NCBI GenBank assembly: GCA_028023455.1
Contig: JAQFVV010012416.1
Location: 6,801,594-6,865,593, forward strand
From: Epiperipatus broadwayi
Lineage: Eukaryota > Onychophora > Udeonychophora > Euonychophora > Peripatidae
Direction: 5' to 3'
Length of the DNA stretch: 64,000 nucleotides
Numbering within the stretch: position 1 is the first letter of the stretch; each line of letters starts with the position of its first letter. Below the pieces are notes generated by a model, which did no database searches, was not told where the DNA came from, and saw only the letters and a list, made by a program, of their open reading frames with translations. Below are positions 1 through 12,676 of the stretch, one piece after another. The translations under genes were made by a program, and so were the position numbers.

Positions 1-165
1 TAAGGACACAAATCTGGGTTTCTGAATATTCTTCATAGAAGCAATTAAGTAATACTGCAATGGATCTCAGGTTAATTGTGCCAGTTCAAAACAAATAAGA
101 AAATGTCCAGGAAGTTTAGATCTATTAAACAGCACTAAATAACTTATGTATAGTCATATATATAT

Positions 166-2112
166 TGTAACCCGGACCCTCGTCTATATATCTGCAGACA
201 CTAGTTCACCTTCTGGCTTTTGCATTGACGATTCCCTTTTTACGAACCCGCTGTGTTCTGTCGTCCGGGGTTACATAATGTTTTGTGAAAATAGTTTCAA
301 ACACATATACACGCACGTTTTATTTGTTTCATACCTAGATTCAGATTGAATCCGAGTAATAGGCGCCAGGAGAACCTTTTCAAGCCTGCCACGCACGTGC
401 ACACGCTCACTCAACTATATCACAGAACATGCCCAAGCATCGCTCCAGCGGACAGCAAGAAATGAACACAGCCACTATTTCCGAACTATATCGCTCATTA
501 CTCTTAACACACTATTGACATGCCTTTAACATGGTTAGGCCCGCCCTATATCCCCCAGAATAAATCTCCCAAAACTTAACCTTAACCTAAGAATGGTACG
601 ACAATTATAAATGCTATAAATATACTTAACGCTTAACTAACATATTAAATGCATCCATTCAAATTATATAAAATAGATCACTCCCGCACTCATTCAACAT
701 TGGTTAAATAAATTTGAAATTCCAAGCGATCAATAAAAAAAACATTAATTAAGTGAATGATTTATTTGTAAACTGGGTAAATAAAATTATTATGCAGATA
801 TATAATTTAGTAAGTCTAGATAACACAATAACGGAAGCGAATATTAACTTACATAGATCTTTGCTGAGTATTAATTGTACATATTATACTGGTTGAGTTC
901 TTTAGCAGTTCGGTTGGTCATTAGCAATTTAATCATTTTATACTTAATGTTTGTAAATCGTTCTCCACTTTAAAGTATTTATCTGGTGCATGAATGTGTA
1001 AGCAAATGTTAAAAAATAACTACCTGTGGGACGAGAATACTGTAATGGGATCCTGAGCGATATTTTATTAATTCCACCTGTCGGTTCTGGGTGAGGCTTC
1101 CAGGGTGTGTGTGGTCCTTGAGTTCATTTTCTCCGAGGTTGAGAGCATTCTAGGATGATCAACGGTGCCGGGTGCGAAGGTTCGGCGGCCAAGCCGCGAA
1201 TTTTGGATTCAGCAACGCATTTAGGCTGCGATATCACACAAGTGTAGGTTAGGTCGTCCACGCATTTAATCGGAAACTCCGCAAGAAAAATTAATTATAC
1301 TTTCCGCTACAATTCAATTTGATTTCGCCTTCAACAACTTTCAATTTAGTGTGTTTTTCGGTTCCGTCTTGCCTTTTTCTTCTCTCTTTTTCCCGCCGTG
1401 ACACCTTGAATTTTTCCTCCAATCTCTATCATGCACTCATAAGTCATTAGTTCTTATTTGCTGATCAAGGATCCTCTTTATTTAATAGTTTCTGTGACAT
1501 TTGCACCACGTGGGAATTTAATTTAGTTTTTCCATTTTTCTTACACATTGTTTTAGCCGGAGTCAGAAGTCTAAGTAGTACAATAGCAGTGTACACTTTT
1601 TATCACCTCTGTTTCCAAATTTGGGATTGTTATCTAGACTTTACCAACATACATCCTGCTTATTGTTTCAACTTCTCTAAATTTGACTCTACTAATTGCC
1701 CCCCATTCAAAATATCTTAGATCGCTTGGAATTTTTTTTACCTATTACAGATTAATTAATTTACTTATTATTATTTTTTTTTTCCTTTTGTTCAAAATGA
1801 TTTAATAAATTTTCTAATTTGTTCTCGAACATTCTCTTTTTTCTTTTAAAATGAAATAACAAAAAAAACAAACTTGACAAATACTGAATATAATAAATTA
1901 ATTCCTTAAAAATAAAAACTCTTTTAATTTTATTTCAATAAATCTGACAGGTACTCTTGTATAGCTGCGATCTGCTTTAGACACGGCTGTTTCGCGTTTA
2001 TTCTTAAAACAAGATCGCTTTGTTAAAAAGTTTTGTACCTGTCATTTATTTCGTCATCAATATATATTTCACTTTCCTAGGTTCAAACCCTATGTAACGC
2101 TATTCCGTTACA
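166..2112 (-). repeat. Element 1 3' LTR
   Basis: Direct copy of 6736-8679. Both termini form inverted repeats. At the left, TGTAACCCGGAC (166-177) pairs with GTCCGGGGTTACA (263-275). At the right, TGTAACG (2093) pairs with CGTTACA ending at 2112, around a 6-nt loop. The LTR is about 1.95 kb, long for a gypsy element, and has no convincing coding frame. Confidence 0.95.
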
Positions 2113-2127
2113 TATCTCCCCGCCTGG
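2113..2127 (-). other. Element 1 polypurine tract
   Basis: Minus-strand AGGCGGGGAGA lies immediately before the 3' LTR start TGTAAC. Its position and purine content fit a plus-strand-primer polypurine tract, with one C interruption. Confidence 0.6.
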
Positions 2128-2178
2128 TGTAGAGTAAAATCCGAGGATTGCGGATTTTAGCTCTGAGAAGAAGCCAAG

Positions 2179-3687
2179 TTATTCGGCCCTCTTCAATGCC
2201 CTCGCATTAAATGTTCCCTTTCCTTGGGACAGTACAAAGGCATTATTCCCATATTCCCGGATGATCTCATATGGGCCCTCATAGATGTCGAGGAATTTCT
2301 TGAATATGTGCTGCTCCGGTCGACTGACCGGATTTGCCCTTACCATGACTCTGTCTCCCACAGCGAACGTGTTTCGGGTTGGCCTAGTGGTCTGCCTTCG
2401 CATTTCCCCCATATGTTCCAATCTCCGTAATGCTATCTGATTGTCATGTTTTCGATCAACTCTTCCTGTTCGGATCGAGGGTCTATCATTGTAAGGATAC
2501 GGTATAGGTCGTCCATAATGGAGTCGACTTGGTTCAAGTCCAGTGGACTCGTTCTTTGAGGTATTGATCATTTCAGTAATCCGGGAAATCTCCCGAACCC
2601 ATTTCCGATGATCTCCTGCAGTGTACACGCGGAATAGCCGCCCCAACTCCTGCATCACCCGCTCGCATGGGTTGCTCTGCGGGTTCCGGATAGACGTCGT
2701 ATGATGTTTGATCCCGGTTTGGTTCACCCATCGCCTCCACATCTTTGATACAAATGGTGTGCCATGATCCGATAAAAGGCACTTAGGTTTCCCGATGATG
2801 GGAAATTGTTTGGTTTCCAACAGTTTGATGGTCTGGTTTGCATTAGTCCGGGCCATGGGGTACGTAGCGACCATTTTGGAGCACAAATCATATGTGACCA
2901 GTAAATACCTCTTTCCCCCAAACATCGGCAATGGCCCGTAATAATCAATGGCCAGGGTGTAGTTTAGTTCCCGGACGATGATCGGTATCTGAGGTCCTTC
3001 ATTCGACCTATTTAACGGTTTTGTCCTCGCACAAATCTCACACTCCCGTAGTCTTCTGGCAATGTCGTGGTGCATCCCTGGCCAGTAAAACCAATTACTA
3101 AGGTACCCCTCAGTCTTGCTTGTTCCGTAATGGCCACGTTCCTGATGGGTCTCATCAACCATTCGATCCCGCATTCCCTTCGGTATTACAATACGGGTTT
3201 GTTTCCCATTCCCTGTTTTCCTTTGGACTATTCCTTCCAGAATAAGGCACCGGTCCCGATATTTCCATAACAGACCCCTCCCCAGTCTCTTCCTTTTTTT
3301 TTCAGACCCTGCCTTTGGCCTCCTCTCACGTAGGTATCGTATTATTTGTTGGCATTCTTCATCCTCTTTCTGGCCCCTCCGAATGTTGTTTGCACTAAAC
3401 TCACCCTCCCGGCTCCGCCTGGTAGTAGCGGTTATGTACGCGAATTCCCCAGCCTCGGCATTTGGCTGTGTTCCCACAGGGTAACGGCTCAGTGTGTCCG
3501 CGACCACGTTATCCTTCCCTTTACAATATTCCACTTCATATTGGAACTCCTGCAGGGTTAAGCTCCACCTCACTAACCTATTATTTGTCAAAAAACTTTT
3601 ATTCAGAAATTCCAGACTCCGATGGTCGGTAATTACTCTTACTTTGGATCCGACCAGGTACTGTCGGAACCTTTTGAAAGCCCACAC
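2179..3687 (-). pseudogene. Element 1 RNase H and integrase
   Basis: 502-codon frame, in frame with the RT segment but separated from it by the TGA at 3724. It begins in RNase H (MWAFKRFRQYLV, VITDHRSLEFL with the catalytic Asp). It then holds the integrase HHCC finger (THQERGHYG ... CEICARTK), the DDE core (LAIDYYGPLP, LLSDHGTPF, NPQSNPCERVMQELG) and a C-terminal GPY/F-type module (IYEGPYEI). No chromodomain is visible. It stops 67 bp before the 3' LTR, typical of a gypsy pol lacking env. This is the longest intact piece of element 1; as a protein it would lack the N-terminal pol domains. Confidence 0.9.
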
Positions 3688-3723
3688 TATGGCGAGGGCT
3701 TCTCGTTCGGTGACAGTGTATCT

Positions 3724-4762
3724 TCATTCGGGATCTTTGAGTAGTCGGCTAACGAATGCCAACACCCTCTGTTCTCCGTCCGGTCCCTTTTGGTACAACG
3801 TGGCTCCTAGCCCAATGTCGCTACTGTCCGTCTGTACCCAAAATATCTGGTCGAAGTCTGGGTATGCTAATATGGTCTGTTTTAAAAATCCTTCCTTCAC
3901 TCTCTGGAAACTCCATTCCCGTCTCTCATCCCATGTCCACGCTTGCTCCTTTCTTAACAATTGTAATAGGGGTTCCATATCATGGGAGAAGTTTTCATAA
4001 AATTTGTTGTAAAAGGTGCACATTCCGAGGAATGCTTTAATATCCTTTCTCTTCTTCGGAACAGGGAATTCTTGGATGGCCTGGATCTTTTCAGGGTTGG
4101 GCCGTATTCCATCCTGGCTTATGATATGTCCCAAGAACTTGACTTCCTGGGTCGCAAAGTGGCTTTTTTTTAGGTTTATTTTTATTCCCTTCTGTTCGCA
4201 TTCATGGAGCAACATTTCTAAGTGCCGACAATAATCCTCTATGTCTTCAGACGCTATAATGATATCGTCTACGTACATTGTGATAAATTTCTTAACTTCT
4301 TCTGATAGGGTTTGGTCCAGGCACTGCACTAAGCCGGCCCCACTATTCTTTAATCCAAAAGGCACGCGATTAAACTGGTACGCCCGTCCGTTATATTTGA
4401 ATGTGGTGTATTTTCGATCGTCGGGGTGGAGGCTCATCTGCCAGTAGCTATTCGTCAAGTCCATCGTGGAAAAGATTCGCTTGTTCTGAAATCTTGTCAT
4501 CAGTTCGCTCATGATGGGCGGAGCGTTTGTATCTGGAATTGTCACCTTGTTCAGTTGTCTGGCATCGAGGCACAATCGTATCGATCCGTCACCCTTTTTT
4601 ACGGCTAAGATGGGGGTTGTTGTATGGCGAGGTACACTTTGAAATAACTCCCCACTCTATCATCTGCTCCAGCTGGGTTTCAATCTCCTTACGGTATTGG
4701 AAAGGGATTGGGTACGCCCGAGTTTGATATGGGTTGCTGGTGTTCAACCGGATTCGGTGTTC
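3724..4762 (-). pseudogene. Element 1 reverse transcriptase, interrupted
   Basis: From 4575 down, an open frame of 283 codons holds CLDARQLNKVTIPD, then STMDLTNSYWQMSL (first catalytic Asp), FGLKNSGAGLVQ and YVDDIIIAS (catalytic Asp pair). It then has LGHIISQDGIRP, the thumb/connection, and the RNase H entry VQTDSSDIGLG. The finger region upstream (4613-4762, containing YPIPFQYRKEIE) is in a different frame, broken at a G5 run at 4612-4616. The frame ends in a TGA at 3724 just after SRLLKDPE; element 2 continues here with INYMVTEKEA. RT is conserved in motif but not expressible as one chain. Confidence 0.9.
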
Positions 4763-5296
4763 TTACCCCTTGATTACTCCCGGCTTGTCCGAGAAAACAC
4801 TCTCGTAAGACCCCAATATTCCTTGAATCCTCTCTCTCTCTCCTTTATCTGGCCCAGTCATTTCATTAACTCTTTTCTCAATCTCCCCTTTTACCATGAT
4901 ACATTGCAGCTTCCTCTGCCCTTCTGGTTCACTATCCATGGTTTCCCCAAAAGGCATTGTGACTCTACCGATTCTTGCTTGTTCAGTCCCATAATCAATG
5001 CTACACTTTGCCATTCTCATAAAATCAGACCCTAACACCAAGTCATGTATCAGCTCCTCAAGTATTAACACAATCTGGGTGAATTCCTGTCCTGCAATAG
5101 CTATATTCGCCCACACCTGTTTGGTCTGTATTCTTGCCTTTTTCCCATTGGCCAGTATAATCTGGGTCCCTTTCAATGGCAAGATTTTCATTTCTGTTTG
5201 CCCTTGGGCGATCCTGTCAAAAATTTCCTGAGCCATTACCGATACCTGACTTCCTGTATCCAGCAGAGCCCTCACATGAACCCCTTGGATTGACAC
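4763..5296 (-). pseudogene. Element 1 aspartic protease region and start of RT
   Basis: Retropepsin-like domain. VHVRALLDTGSQVSVM gives the DTGS active site at about residues 13-16. About 75 residues later LIHDLVLGSDFM matches the 'LGxDxL' flap-end motif. The frame ends at a TAA after PGVIKG, where element 2 reads through into FQQRIRL, so this is an in-frame stop rather than a natural end. The N-terminus continues from the gag region through another frame change near 5300. Confidence 0.85.
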
Positions 5297-5879
5297 ATCG
5301 ATCTTTGGGCACTCCTGTTTTCTCCGAGGTCCTTCCCCCCTTCATCTTGTGCCATATTAGCTATCCTGATCCCATCATTCCCTTCTTTGCTAAAATAGTC
5401 ATCATTTTCGGCCGCCTCTAATATCTCCAACACTCGTGTTATCTCAGTTTTCCCCTCAATGACTTGTCTAATCTCCCTGGGCAGGTTGCGCCCCGCTATC
5501 CGGATTTGTCGCTCTTCCGGTATTTGATATTCATTTATTTTTCTTAATCTCGCCACCTGTCACTGTATGAAGGTACTGTATGTTTCATCTTCTTCCTTTT
5601 GCTTTGTTCGATTGCCCACTTTTCCCTTTCTTGTTGGGCTAGTCCCCAATATCTTCCCATTATGGCCTTTTGGTATTCTTCGAACGTTTCCGGTTTCTCT
5701 TTCATCGCCTCCCACCATTCCACTGCTTCCCCTTGGATATGGCTGCATGCAATCGCTATCTTAGATTCTTCACTAAACTGCCCGCAAGAGAACAACCTCT
5801 TCAGATTTTCCACATGTCGACATGGGCTTTCGTCTCCCTTTCCTTTAAAATGTTCGAGTTTAATCCACTTTCCCTCCAT
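5272..5879 (-). pseudogene. Element 1 gag (capsid region), frameshifted
   Basis: Two overlapping minus-strand frames. The first (5879 to 5544) begins MEGKWIKLEHFKGKGDESP and contains the retrotransposon-gag pattern 'hFkGkgde.p..hv..l...f' with IACSHIQGEAVEWWEAM. The second (5556 to 5272) continues with RIAGRNLPREIRQVIEG. The same order appears in element 2 gag (SHLQGDALMWWESL, then IIKRNLPLKIEQ), so they are halves of one protein broken by a frame change near 5550. The long N-terminal coiled coil of element 2 gag is absent here. No CCHC zinc knuckle is visible in either frame. Confidence 0.8.
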
Positions 5880-6717
5880 CCTGTTTAATATTCGATTTAT
5901 ATTCGGCTACAGTAATCCACGGCCCGTCACCTACTACTCCGCTGGTCCCACTGACTGTTTTGTCCTATTTTCAGATGCTCCTTGCTCTTAAAATTCCCAC
6001 AGTAAGCCCTTAAGTTTAGTTTCTATCGCTCAGATTATCCCAGTTCTCACTGTTCCCCTTTATTTATATACAGTAGCTATCGGTATATGTGTGGTTATAC
6101 CTATATACTGTTACACGCGTCGTTACATATGTAGATACGCTATTCTTTATTTATCTTTTATAATAATTTTTTTTTTTCCCGTGGTTATTTATATATATGT
6201 GTTGTTTACACTCAACGTCCCTTTTATTTTTAAGTAACACACAACTCCTAACAAGATCCCGGTTACAGTTCGTTCCTTTGCGCAAGAATATAATAATATT
6301 ACAATGCGTCTTTTAACGATGTATATATTTTTTTTTTTTTTTATTAAATTTATTTGCGGTTAACTTGCTAATATAGAAATTAATTTATGAATTACTTCCG
6401 ATATTTCTTCCACGGAATCCCGCTATTCCACAGCTTTCTACAAATATCAGGTATATTCGACTGCTTGATTATTTTAATAATGATAAAAAACTAAATCCCC
6501 TTCCCACTCTCTCAAGCAATGTTTAATACTTTGACTTTTAGTGATTATAAAATTTCCCCCCCGCTTTAATAGATAATTTATTCTGTTGTTCCGAGCGCCT
6601 TCTTTATGTCGCTAAACGTCTTTCCTTCTCAGGGTCTCTTTATTTAAATTGACTTTCGTTATTAGAAACGTCAGTTATTTTCACGTCGGTTCTGCCCTTT
6701 GAAACAACAGTTTCGCC
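5880..6717 (-). other. Element 1 5' untranslated leader
   Basis: Lies between the primer-binding site and gag, with no supported frame. T-rich and AT-rich, with short homopolymers. Confidence 0.5.
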
Positions 6718-6733
6718 GCACGTTGACGCACCA
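6718..6733 (-). other. Element 1 primer-binding site
   Basis: On the minus strand, two bases inside the 5' LTR, the sequence reads TGGTGCGTCAACGTG. TGG complements a tRNA 3' CCA end. Element 2 has a site at the same 2-nt spacing starting TGGTGACCCAAACGTG, so they probably use related primers. The tRNA was not identified. Confidence 0.65.
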
Positions 6734-6735
6734 AA

Positions 6736-8679
6736 TGTAACCCGGACCCTCGTCTATATATCTGCAGACACTAGTTCACCTTCTGGCTTTTCCATTGACG
6801 ATTCCCTTTTACGAACCCGCTGTGTTCTGTCGTCCGGGGTTACATAATGTTTTGTGAAAATAGTTTCAAACACATATACACGCACGTTTTATTTGTTTCA
6901 TACCTAGATTCAGATTGAATCCGAGTAATAGGCGCCAGGAGAACCTTTTCAAGCCCGCTACGCACGTGCACACGCTCACTCAACTATATCACAGAACATG
7001 CCCAAGCATCGCTCCAGCGGACAGCAAGAAATGAACACAGCCACTATTTCCGAACTATATCGCTCATTACTCTTAACACACTATTGACATGCCTTTAACA
7101 TGGTTAGGCCCGCCCTATATCCCCCAGAATAAATCTCCCAAAACTTAACCTTAACCTAAGAATGGTACGACAATTATAAATGCTATAAATATACTTAACG
7201 CTTAACTAACATATTAAATGCATCCATTCAAATTATATAAAATAGATCACTCCCGCACTCATTCAACATTGGTTAAATAAATTTGAAATTCCAAGCGATC
7301 AATAAAAAAAACATTAATTAAGTGAATGATTTATTTGTAAACTGGGTAAATAAAATTATTATGCAGATATATAATTTAGTAAGTCTAGATAACACAATAA
7401 CGGAAGCGAATATTAACTTACATAGATCTTTGCTGAGTATTAATTGTACATATTATACTGGTTGAGTTCTTTATCAGTTCGGTTGGTCATTAGCAATTTA
7501 ATCATTTTATACTTAATGTTTGTAAATCGTTCTCCACTTTAAAGTATTTATCTGGTGCATGAATGTGTAAGCAAATGTTAAAAAATAACTACCTGTGGGA
7601 CGAGAATACTGTAATGGGATCCTGAGCGATATTTTATTAATTCCACCTGTCGGTTCTGGGTGAGGCTTCCAGGGTGTGTGTGGTCCTTGAGTTCATTTTC
7701 TCCGAGGTTGAGAGCATTCTAGGATGATCAACGGTGCCGGGTGCGAAGGTTCGGCAGCCAAGCCGTGAATTTTGGATTCAGCAACGCATTTAGGCTGCGA
7801 TATTACACAAGTGTAGGTTAGGTCGTCCACGCATTTAATCGGAAGCTCCGCAAGAAAAATTAATTATACTTTCCGCTACAATTCAACTTGATTTCGCCTT
7901 CAACAACTTTCAATTTAGTGTGTTTTTCGGTTCCGTCTTGCCTTTTTCTTCTCTCTTTTTCCCGCCGTGACACCTTGAATTTTTCCTCCAATCTCTATCA
8001 TGCACTCATAAGTCATTAGTTCTTATTTGCTGATCAAGGATCCTCTTTATTTAATAGTTTCTGTGACATTTGCACCACGTGGGAATTTAATTTAGTTTTT
8101 CCATTTTTCTTACATATTGTTTTAGCCGGAGTCAGAAGTCTAAGTAGTACAATAGCAGTGTACACTTTTTATCACCTCTGTTTCCAAATTTGGGATTGTT
8201 ATCTAGACTTTACCAACATACATCCTGCTTATTGTTTCAACTTCTCTAAATTTGACTCTACTAATTGCCCCCCATTCAAAATATCTTAGATCGCTTGGAA
8301 TTTTTTTTACCTATTACAGATTAATTAATTTACTTATTATTTTTTTTTTTTCCTTTTGTTCAAAATGATTTAATAAATTTTCTAATTTGTTCTCGAACAT
8401 TCTCTTTTTCTTTTAAAATGAAATAACAAAAAAAACAAACTTGACAAATACTGAATATAATAAATTAATTCCTTAAAAATAAAAACTCTTTTAATTTTAT
8501 TTCAATAAATCTGACAGGTACTCTTGTATAGCTGCGATCTGCTTTAGACACGGCTGTTTCGCGTTTATTCTTAAAACAAGATCGCTTTGTTAAAAAGTTT
8601 TGTACCCGTCATTTATTTCGTCATCAATATATATTTCACTTTCCTAGGTTCAAACCCTATGTAATGCTATTCCGTTACA
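6736..8679 (-). repeat. Element 1 5' LTR
   Basis: Matches 166-2112 almost base for base, including both terminal hairpins (one base of the 20-nt right-end hairpin differs). It ends directly in (AT)n at 8680. As the upstream LTR of a minus-strand element it should carry the promoter; the transcription start was not located. Confidence 0.95.
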
Positions 8680-8701
8680 ATATATATATATATATATATA
8701 T
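8680..8701. repeat. (AT)n tract hosting element 1
   Basis: Twenty-two bases of alternating AT directly abutting the element 1 LTR. The left flank (154-165) is also alternating AT, so the element landed in a dinucleotide repeat. Confidence 0.9.
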
Positions 8702-11700
8702 GGTAGAGGTACTGGTGACTTGTATTTGGTAGAGATAATTACTGATCCTGAGCAAGCATATCAGCCACAGATTTATTAGCTGATAATGCCTTGAGTAAAG
8801 TTATCACCAATCTTTTAATTGGAGTTTATAGTCAGTCTTATTACATTTGTTTTTTAATATGGGTGTTTGATTAAATTATCCAGCAGTCTATGTGTATTTA
8901 ACTTCAATAATATTGTATGACATATTCTGAGAAAAAATTATTTATTCTTATCTTAATAGATATTTTAGTCCATGGAGGTATGCTCTGTGCAGGATTGTGC
9001 TCAATGATAAGAAAAATAATTCACCTCATTTGTTTGAACTATCCTGTAAACATTATTTACAAGAAATTTTAAAATATATATAAAGGATCTCATCAGATTA
9101 TCAGACAACAGAGGAATAATGCTCTTTAATAGCAGAAAAAAATAAATATTTTATAATACCAGGTCATTATGATCCTTCTTGTAAAAGAAAAGCCAGTCTT
9201 CATCAAAAATTGAAGAGATTAGAAAGATGATATGGATGTATTGAGATTCACTGGTTTGCTGTTTTAGTGCAGTTGCTGCTATGTGTAGATAAAAGTTGTG
9301 TTTATTTTAAAATGTATTATATATACAAACTCATGAAATATTTTTTATTTGTAAATCATATTTACAAGCAAAATGGTTCATTCTACTTAAAAGATGTCAA
9401 CAGTTGAGAAATCCTACTTAAATTAATATGCTATGGAAAAAAGGACCCTAGCTAAATATCAAATATTTGACTTAACATCAGAGATTCTTTTCATCAGATT
9501 GATAACTTTACATTAAATCAAAGATGCCCCTGAGTCATAGCCATATGTGGGCAGACTAAATTTGGAATAAATTCAACATTTGTAATACTAATGTGGAGTG
9601 GTGGCTATAACTACTGGCTTCATATGCATTAGGTGATTAATGACTGGTGAGTGGGACATATATTGGTGTATTTTATTCCATTATATCTGACTGAATTTTG
9701 CAGCAGAAAAGAAGAAAAGAAACTGTATGTTTCAAATAATATATAATAAATTTTATTTCGAATATTTATATAAAAAAAAATTATATTTTTATGTCACGGA
9801 AATTTTAGACTGTAACTTGCTAGATCAGAGAATATACAAAGGAATGGTAATGTATATCTGCACTTCTTCCTATAAACAAACATTGAAGCTTATAGTATAT
9901 TCTCATGCCAAGATAGTAACTGCCATAATCTCAAAAAAAATTTAAATTTCACTTTTCTCGTAATTTTCATTAACCAGATTTTTGGATTTTCTTTTTCTCT
10001 GTCATGATCCTATGGAAAATTTTCACTATTTTGTCCTGTTATTGTGGACATGTTGCTTCAATATGTCCAGTTTGTTGACATAAATAATAACTAACATTTA
10101 TATTCAGACTGGCTAAATCATTTTTATTGTAGTGGTATAATTTTTTTGTGGTCTTAAAATTTTATTATCTGACATTATTACTTTACTATCCATTACCCTT
10201 TAATCATATTATTGCATTCCTTTTATTTCCACATTTGCACTTAGCAAAGATGCAGATTGTTACCTGGGATGCAGCAGCATATAATCTAACTTTTAATGTA
10301 TGATTTTTTGTACCACATATAGTAAGAGCTTCGATGAATGTTCTAAAAGTATAGGTCAATGACATTCTTCACAATTCAGACATATATATTAATGTCTTTT
10401 CTAGTTTCCTGAACATGTAGAATGAATTTACATATTTGTATATTACCAAAGGCTTTGAGTATAAAATAGGTATTTAGAAGTTTTATAGCCTTATCAAGTA
10501 TTAAAAGTCTGTAGTAATCCTGCTTATGATGTTACAATCCAATAAGTAGCTGATCTAAAACACGAATATTGCCAAATTTTAATTCAGGTTTAATCTCATT
10601 GGCATCCGTATAAAATTTCAGTTTATCCAAATACACTGACTTGATTTCTGGTCAAGTTGGATTGAATCTTACAGAAGACTTTACTCAAGCTATCATTACA
10701 AAAATAAATTGAAATGTACAGCTTATAGCATATTTTCTGTCTGACACCAGTATCATTCAGCTATTTATGAAAACAGGCAAAGCATCTAGACAAATGTCTT
10801 ATAAATTCCATTCTTGTTGTTAGTGAAGACAATTCCTACTAATTTTTATCCTTTTATTGTATAGAATAATGTACAAAAATATAGAATAATCTCACACAAT
10901 TATTGAGTTTGTTTACAGTACATAAATAGTTCTGGAACTTACTAGTATGAATATAAACTTTTTATTGGCTGCTTGTTCACTTATGAGTTTAGTAACCAGT
11001 CATATTCCTAACAGAACTTTCCTAGAGAACTGTTCTAAAGGTAGATCATATGCTTATTTTTCTGTTATTATTACTGATCTATTTGATTATGTACATTATT
11101 CAATAAAAATCATTTCCTGTTCATTGGATTGATGTACATTGTCCAATAAAAATCATTTCCTGTTCATTGAATCCAAATGGCAAGTTCATTTTTTTTTAAG
11201 ATTAAACAGAAATAGGCAGAAAAGAATAATGAATATTTAAATGCAATCTTGTGCAGTCAAGCTATATGCAAAAAGCTCTACTTGCAAATGTTGGAAAATA
11301 ATATTCTCAATATCCTCAAAAAAGAAGTGATAAAACTAATGGTTTATACTTTCTTAACATGAGTTGCTACTTTGCTCCATAAATGTGACAACCTTTGCCC
11401 TATTATGTTGCATTGTAAAAGAAGAAAAGTTACCAAGTCTTAGCCTTAAAATGATTTATAAAAAATGAATAGATGCCTATTGTCATCAAAGATGTGTTTT
11501 TTCTTGTTCAGAGATTTATCTAACAGTCAATGATATATTCAAAAATTATCCAAAGTAATAATATCAACTTCTAAGTGAATAGGGTTGAAAGAGAATACTA
11601 GTGCTGATCAGCCTCCATTAATGACTGGCTAAAAATATTGATTGCGAACATGAAGAATTTTAGACAAGTATTAAAGGCAGAATTATTTTACATAAAATAT

Positions 11701-12228
11701 TCTTCACATAATAGTTTTTTTAATGATCTGTGAATTTGAGACATGACAGCCATAGTGAGAAACATACATTTACAGGAAACACATCGCAGTCTTACAGAGA
11801 AACATTCACGTGAATTTTATATATAAAATATTATTGATAGGGTTAAATGGATAATAAACAAAACATCATCAATGTATTATTTGTATAATATTCTAGAAAG
11901 AAGCATATAATAGGGGAATAGTTACATCTGATAAAATTAGATTGCAAACTGGTATGCTTGAATCGACCCTTGACCCAGAAATATTGCATATGCAGTGTTT
12001 TCGTTTTTTTTGGAACGTTGCCATCATTTTCATGCTAATCCATTGAGCTAATGACTAATTGTTTCCATTTACAACATTGATTTTTTTTTTCTGTAAAAGA
12101 AATAATATATGAATAGCAATAGTGCACCTGAAAAATAACCTTGTAAATTTGAAATTAAATACAGTATCACCTATCCCTCTTCACCAGTAATTAATAAATG
12201 AGTTGAAACTAAACAGAACAGTCTATAT
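8702..12228. other. Gene-free stretch (upstream intron or intergenic)
   Basis: AT-rich sequence without a credible coding exon. Frames of up to 72 codons have no family resemblance. I searched by eye for the missing N-terminal CRAL-TRIO exons and did not find them. Confidence 0.5.
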
Positions 12229-12676
12229 CAGGGGTGTCCAACAAGTCGATCGTGATCCACCAGTCAATCGCAAAGCTATTTTTGGTAGGTCACGAGACTA
12301 ATCTGGCAAGAGCTGTCTGGTAATGAGTGAAACAAATTAAGTCAAGATTTTCAAGTTTTTTTTTGTTTTTGTTCTAAATTTTTTTTTTTCAATTATAGAT
12401 AGGTGAAGTCCACTAAGCCATATCATTATTGAAAATAATATTTTTAATCTTGATTTAATGTAGCTAATTTGAATTAATAAATATTGTTAATAATTACTTG
12501 TGTTGTTTTAATTCCCCCGAACATGAGTTTTTTGGCCCGTTAAATTTTATTTTTTTACTAGGTAGATATATAAAAATAGTATGTATTTCATACCTCCCTC
12601 CACTTAGACTACAGCTATGACAACAAGTCGATCGCAACACATTAGATCTTATGAACACAAAAGTTGGCCACCCCTG
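12229..12676. mobile_element. Non-autonomous hAT element (MITE)
   Basis: A 448-bp element beginning CAGGGGTGTCCAAC and ending with the inverted GTTGGCCACCCCTG (13 of 14 matching). It is flanked on both sides by the 8-bp direct repeat GTCTATAT (12221-12228 and 12677-12684). CAGGGGT-type termini with 8-bp duplications are diagnostic of the hAT superfamily. A subterminal AAGTCGATCG motif is repeated near both ends. There is no transposase frame, so it was mobilised in trans. It sits 112 bp upstream of exon A. Confidence 0.92.

Larger units (their letters stand above)
166..8679 (-). mobile_element. Ty3/gypsy LTR retrotransposon (element 1), decayed coding region
   Basis: An 8.5-kb element on the minus strand inserted in an (AT)n tract. 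LTRs of 1947 and 1944 bp flank an internal region that reads gag, protease, RT, RNase H and integrase from right to left. LTR termini are TG..CA within a longer inverted TGTAAC..GTTACA. Flanking ATAT on both sides fits a 4-bp target duplication, though it lies in an AT microsatellite. The two LTRs differ by roughly a dozen substitutions plus T-run length changes (my count by eye), so insertion was fairly recent. The coding region nevertheless has at least two in-frame stops (near 4763 and 3724) and frame changes near 5550, 5300 and 4612. No env-like frame was seen. Confidence 0.95.

Noticed and set aside
146-349. 67-codon frame across the left LTR boundary of element 1
   Set aside because: It spans the host/LTR junction and a structural hairpin and has no domain.
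3494-4000. 168-codon plus-strand frame opposite element 1 RT/RNase H
   Set aside because: Antisense shadow of conserved pol codons; no independent support.
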